Source: an uncultured bacterium
GTDB taxonomy: Bacteria > Cyanobacteriota > Vampirovibrionia > Gastranaerophilales > Gastranaerophilaceae
Assembly (NCBI GenBank): GCA_905216055.1
Contig: CAJMSH010000003.1
Location: 193,999 to 257,998 of the forward strand
Reading direction: 5' to 3'
DNA length: 64,000 nt
How positions within the stretch are numbered: the first letter of the stretch is position 1; each line of letters starts with the position of its first letter. The position numbers and the translations under genes are program-made. Below are positions 62,299-64,000 of this stretch, piece after piece. The notes beneath the pieces are model-generated. The model was not told where the DNA came from. It did no database searches and worked only from the letters and a program-made list of their open reading frames with translations.

Positions 62299-63675
62299 TT
62301 ATTTCATAAAATATGGTTTAATAAGTACATAGATGTCGTTAAATAAAACGAATACCAAAAGTATTATCAGTAATGAGAAAAATACTGTCATTATTTTATT
62401 TGCAATTTCTTCATCAACAGGTTTCCCTTGGATTTTTTCAATCAATAAGAATAATAAATGTCCGCCGTCAAGAGCAGGTATCGGCAAGATATTTAATATT
62501 GCAAGGTTCATTGATATAACAGCAGTTAGTAAAATTCCGTAAAAAATACCTTCGCTGCTTATAATATCTCCGCCCATTTTGGTAATTAATACAACACCGT
62601 GCATATTTTTAAGCGGAATTTTACCTGTAAACAGTTGTTTTAAAACAATCAGCATTGATTTTGTTTCATTATAAAGATAATTATAACTTGTTGAGAATGC
62701 TGATTTTATACCTGTTACAGGGATTAGAATTTCTTTTCTATCAAGAGTTATGCCTATAATACCGTCTTTGTCTGAATATACAGGTTTTAAGTTGACAATT
62801 TTGTTGTTCCTTAAAACTTGAATATACATAGGTTTTTCACCGTCAGAAAGTGCGTATGCAAGATCGTTTAGCGAATATGTGCCGTCAGCTTTTACTGATG
62901 TTTTACCTTTAACTTTGTCACGTAATGTTATTTGATTTGCGCTAAGATTTACTTCCTCCGGTTTGAAAAGTTCTACTGCGTTTAAAACATTTTTACTTAA
63001 AATTATTTTTCCTTCTTTTGCAAGATTGTTTGGAATTGTTATAGTAGTATCTTTAGGGATAATTTCATCATCTTTAATTGACGGATTAACAACTTTTAAA
63101 TTTGCATAATTTTGTAGAGCGATTTCTTCCTTTGTTTTTCCGTCATAAGAGGCACTGTACATAGCATAGAGGTTAATCCCGTATTTTGTATTAACATCTA
63201 TGCCGTTAATTTTGAGGATTTTATCACCTTTTTTCATTCCGCAAGTCCATACGCTGGCTTCTTTGGGCGCTACAATATCATTGACATATATATCAAATTG
63301 GCCTGACGGCATATTATGCCACATTGCAGCTGTTAAAAGCACAAGAACGTATGCACAAATAACATTTGCGATTACACCTGCAGAAAAAATAATTGCTCTT
63401 TGCCAAACAGGTTTGTTCATCAATCTGTCAGGAGAATTTTGCGGTAAATCGGAATCCTTGTCATCATCAGGGAAAGAAACATAGCCGCCAAATAAAAATG
63501 CGTGTACGACTAAGATTATATTCCCGACTTTTTTCTCCCATAAAGTAGGCCCAATCGGCAATCCTATACCGAATTTGTCAACTTTGACTTTGAAAAGTAA
63601 AGCTGCACCAAGATGTCCTAATTCATGGACAAGTATTAAAAGTCCGATTAACAAAATCATTATGATGATAGACAT
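62299..63675 (-). CDS. rseP: Site-2 membrane metalloprotease RseP
   Basis: Intramembrane zinc protease that cuts anti-sigma factors or remnant signal peptides. The 458-residue protein has HELGH at about residues 18-22 in the first helix, a PDZ-like domain (ACGMKKGD-type CGMKKGDKILKINGIDV) and the third ligand motif NILPIPALDGGHLLFLLI near the C-terminus. The central domain is longer than usual, with an insertion rich in Lys and Asp (residues about 165-270). No dxr or cdsA lies next to it within the window. Confidence 0.94.
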   Translation of the reverse strand: MSIIIMILLIGLLILVHELGHLGAALLFKVKVDKFGIGLPIGPTLWEKKVGNIILVVHAFLFGGYVSFPDDDKDSDLPQNSPDRLMNKPVWQRAIIFSAGVIANVICAYVLVLLTAAMWHNMPSGQFDIYVNDIVAPKEASVWTCGMKKGDKILKINGIDVNTKYGINLYAMYSASYDGKTKEEIALQNYANLKVVNPSIKDDEIIPKDTTITIPNNLAKEGKIILSKNVLNAVELFKPEEVNLSANQITLRDKVKGKTSVKADGTYSLNDLAYALSDGEKPMYIQVLRNNKIVNLKPVYSDKDGIIGITLDRKEILIPVTGIKSAFSTSYNYLYNETKSMLIVLKQLFTGKIPLKNMHGVVLITKMGGDIISSEGIFYGILLTAVISMNLAILNILPIPALDGGHLLFLLIEKIQGKPVDEEIANKIMTVFFSLLIILLVFVLFNDIYVLIKPYFMK

Positions 63676-63770
63676 TAAATTATCCCTCTCAAAATCTTAA
63701 AAACAGTATAAATATTTTAGCATAAAAAAACTTGAGCTAAAGAGGCAATTTTTTGATATTTAAAATTTTT

Positions 63771-64000
63771 GTCATTCTGAATTTATTTCGGAATCTCCAA
63801 AATTATGTGAGACTCTGAAACAAGTTCAGGATGACGAAAGTATAAAATCCCTCGTCATTCCGAATTTATTTCGGAATCTCTAAATTACATGAGACTCTGA
63901 AACAAGTTCAGAGTGACGAAAGTATAAAATCCCTCGTCATTCCGAATTTATTTCGGAATCTCTAAATTACATGAGACTCTGAAACAAGTTCAGAGTGACG
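63771..64000. repeat. Cluster of bipartite palindromic repeats (3), cut by the window end
   Basis: Same units as at 50777 and 52550 but in the opposite orientation: CGTCATTCCGAATTTATTTC ... GACTCTGAAACAAGTTCAGA ... GTGACG, with a short GAAAGTATAAAATCCCT spacer and a period of about 82 bases. Only one sub-type is used here. Confidence 0.9.

Overview
The window looks like a chromosomal segment from a non-photosynthetic, host-associated relative of Cyanobacteria (Melainabacteria, order Gastranaerophilales). This is an inference. It rests on strongly AT-rich DNA, anaerobe genes (hybrid cluster protein), an SLH-domain envelope protein, a LolA-like protein and a lysophospholipid-type acyltransferase that fit a Gram-negative envelope, and many small lineage-type proteins with a short N-terminal Phe-x-Gly/Ala motif. 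There are four tRNA genes (Arg-UCT, Ala-GGC, an Ile2-like CAT tRNA, Ala-TGC). I see no rRNA, CRISPR array, integrase, transposase or phage structural gene.

Layout. 1-5600: the tail of a GH57-like glycosidase, dut-alaS, and a protein with eleven-residue repeats. 5700-9300: a tRNA-Arg gene followed by partial copies of its own 3' end, each next to a different terminator. Between them lie one-gene cassettes: a HETGH putative metalloprotease, a Fic protein and a small secreted His/Lys-rich peptide. 9500-12600: an acetyltransferase, an XRE regulator, a DHA2 efflux pump and a cupin whose ribosome-binding site can be paired away. 12650-18900 (minus): murA, an RWYD-repeat protein, mfd and a PrsA/SurA-like lipoprotein. 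19000-26000 (plus): grpE-dnaJ-propeller-methyltransferase-ruvC, then an endonuclease Q homologue. 26000-36000: hcp-cupin, bcp-HPP, a class II photolyase, a leucine-rich-repeat protein, Mini-RNase III and exported proteins. 36000-42100: three small genes, an EF-hand protein, engB, speE, a HIT protein and a serine hydrolase.

The most notable block is 42187-50663 on the minus strand. It is a tightly packed, often overlapping run encoding two acyl carrier proteins, a COG4648-type membrane protein, a short AMP ligase fused to a hotdog dehydratase, a thioesterase, a LolA-like protein, an MMPL exporter, an O-methyltransferase and a COG4261-type acyltransferase. A HAD phosphatase and a DtxR-type regulator follow. 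This is the accessory and export half of an aryl-polyene/flexirubin-type cluster, but no ketosynthase or ketoreductase is present in the window. The chain-building enzymes must come from elsewhere in the genome or the product must be different.

50700-64000: three clusters of bipartite palindromic repeats (the third runs off the window end), a second HETGH metalloprotease, a MarR regulator and cupin pair that share an operator sequence, pnuC, bioB, a lytic transglycosylase-like protein, a cysteine-rich SLH protein, an orphan amino-acid-binding lipoprotein and rseP. Several genes (ruvC, the membrane gene at 24202, 35299, engB) have a -10 box six or seven bases before the start codon and no Shine-Dalgarno sequence, which suggests leaderless mRNAs.
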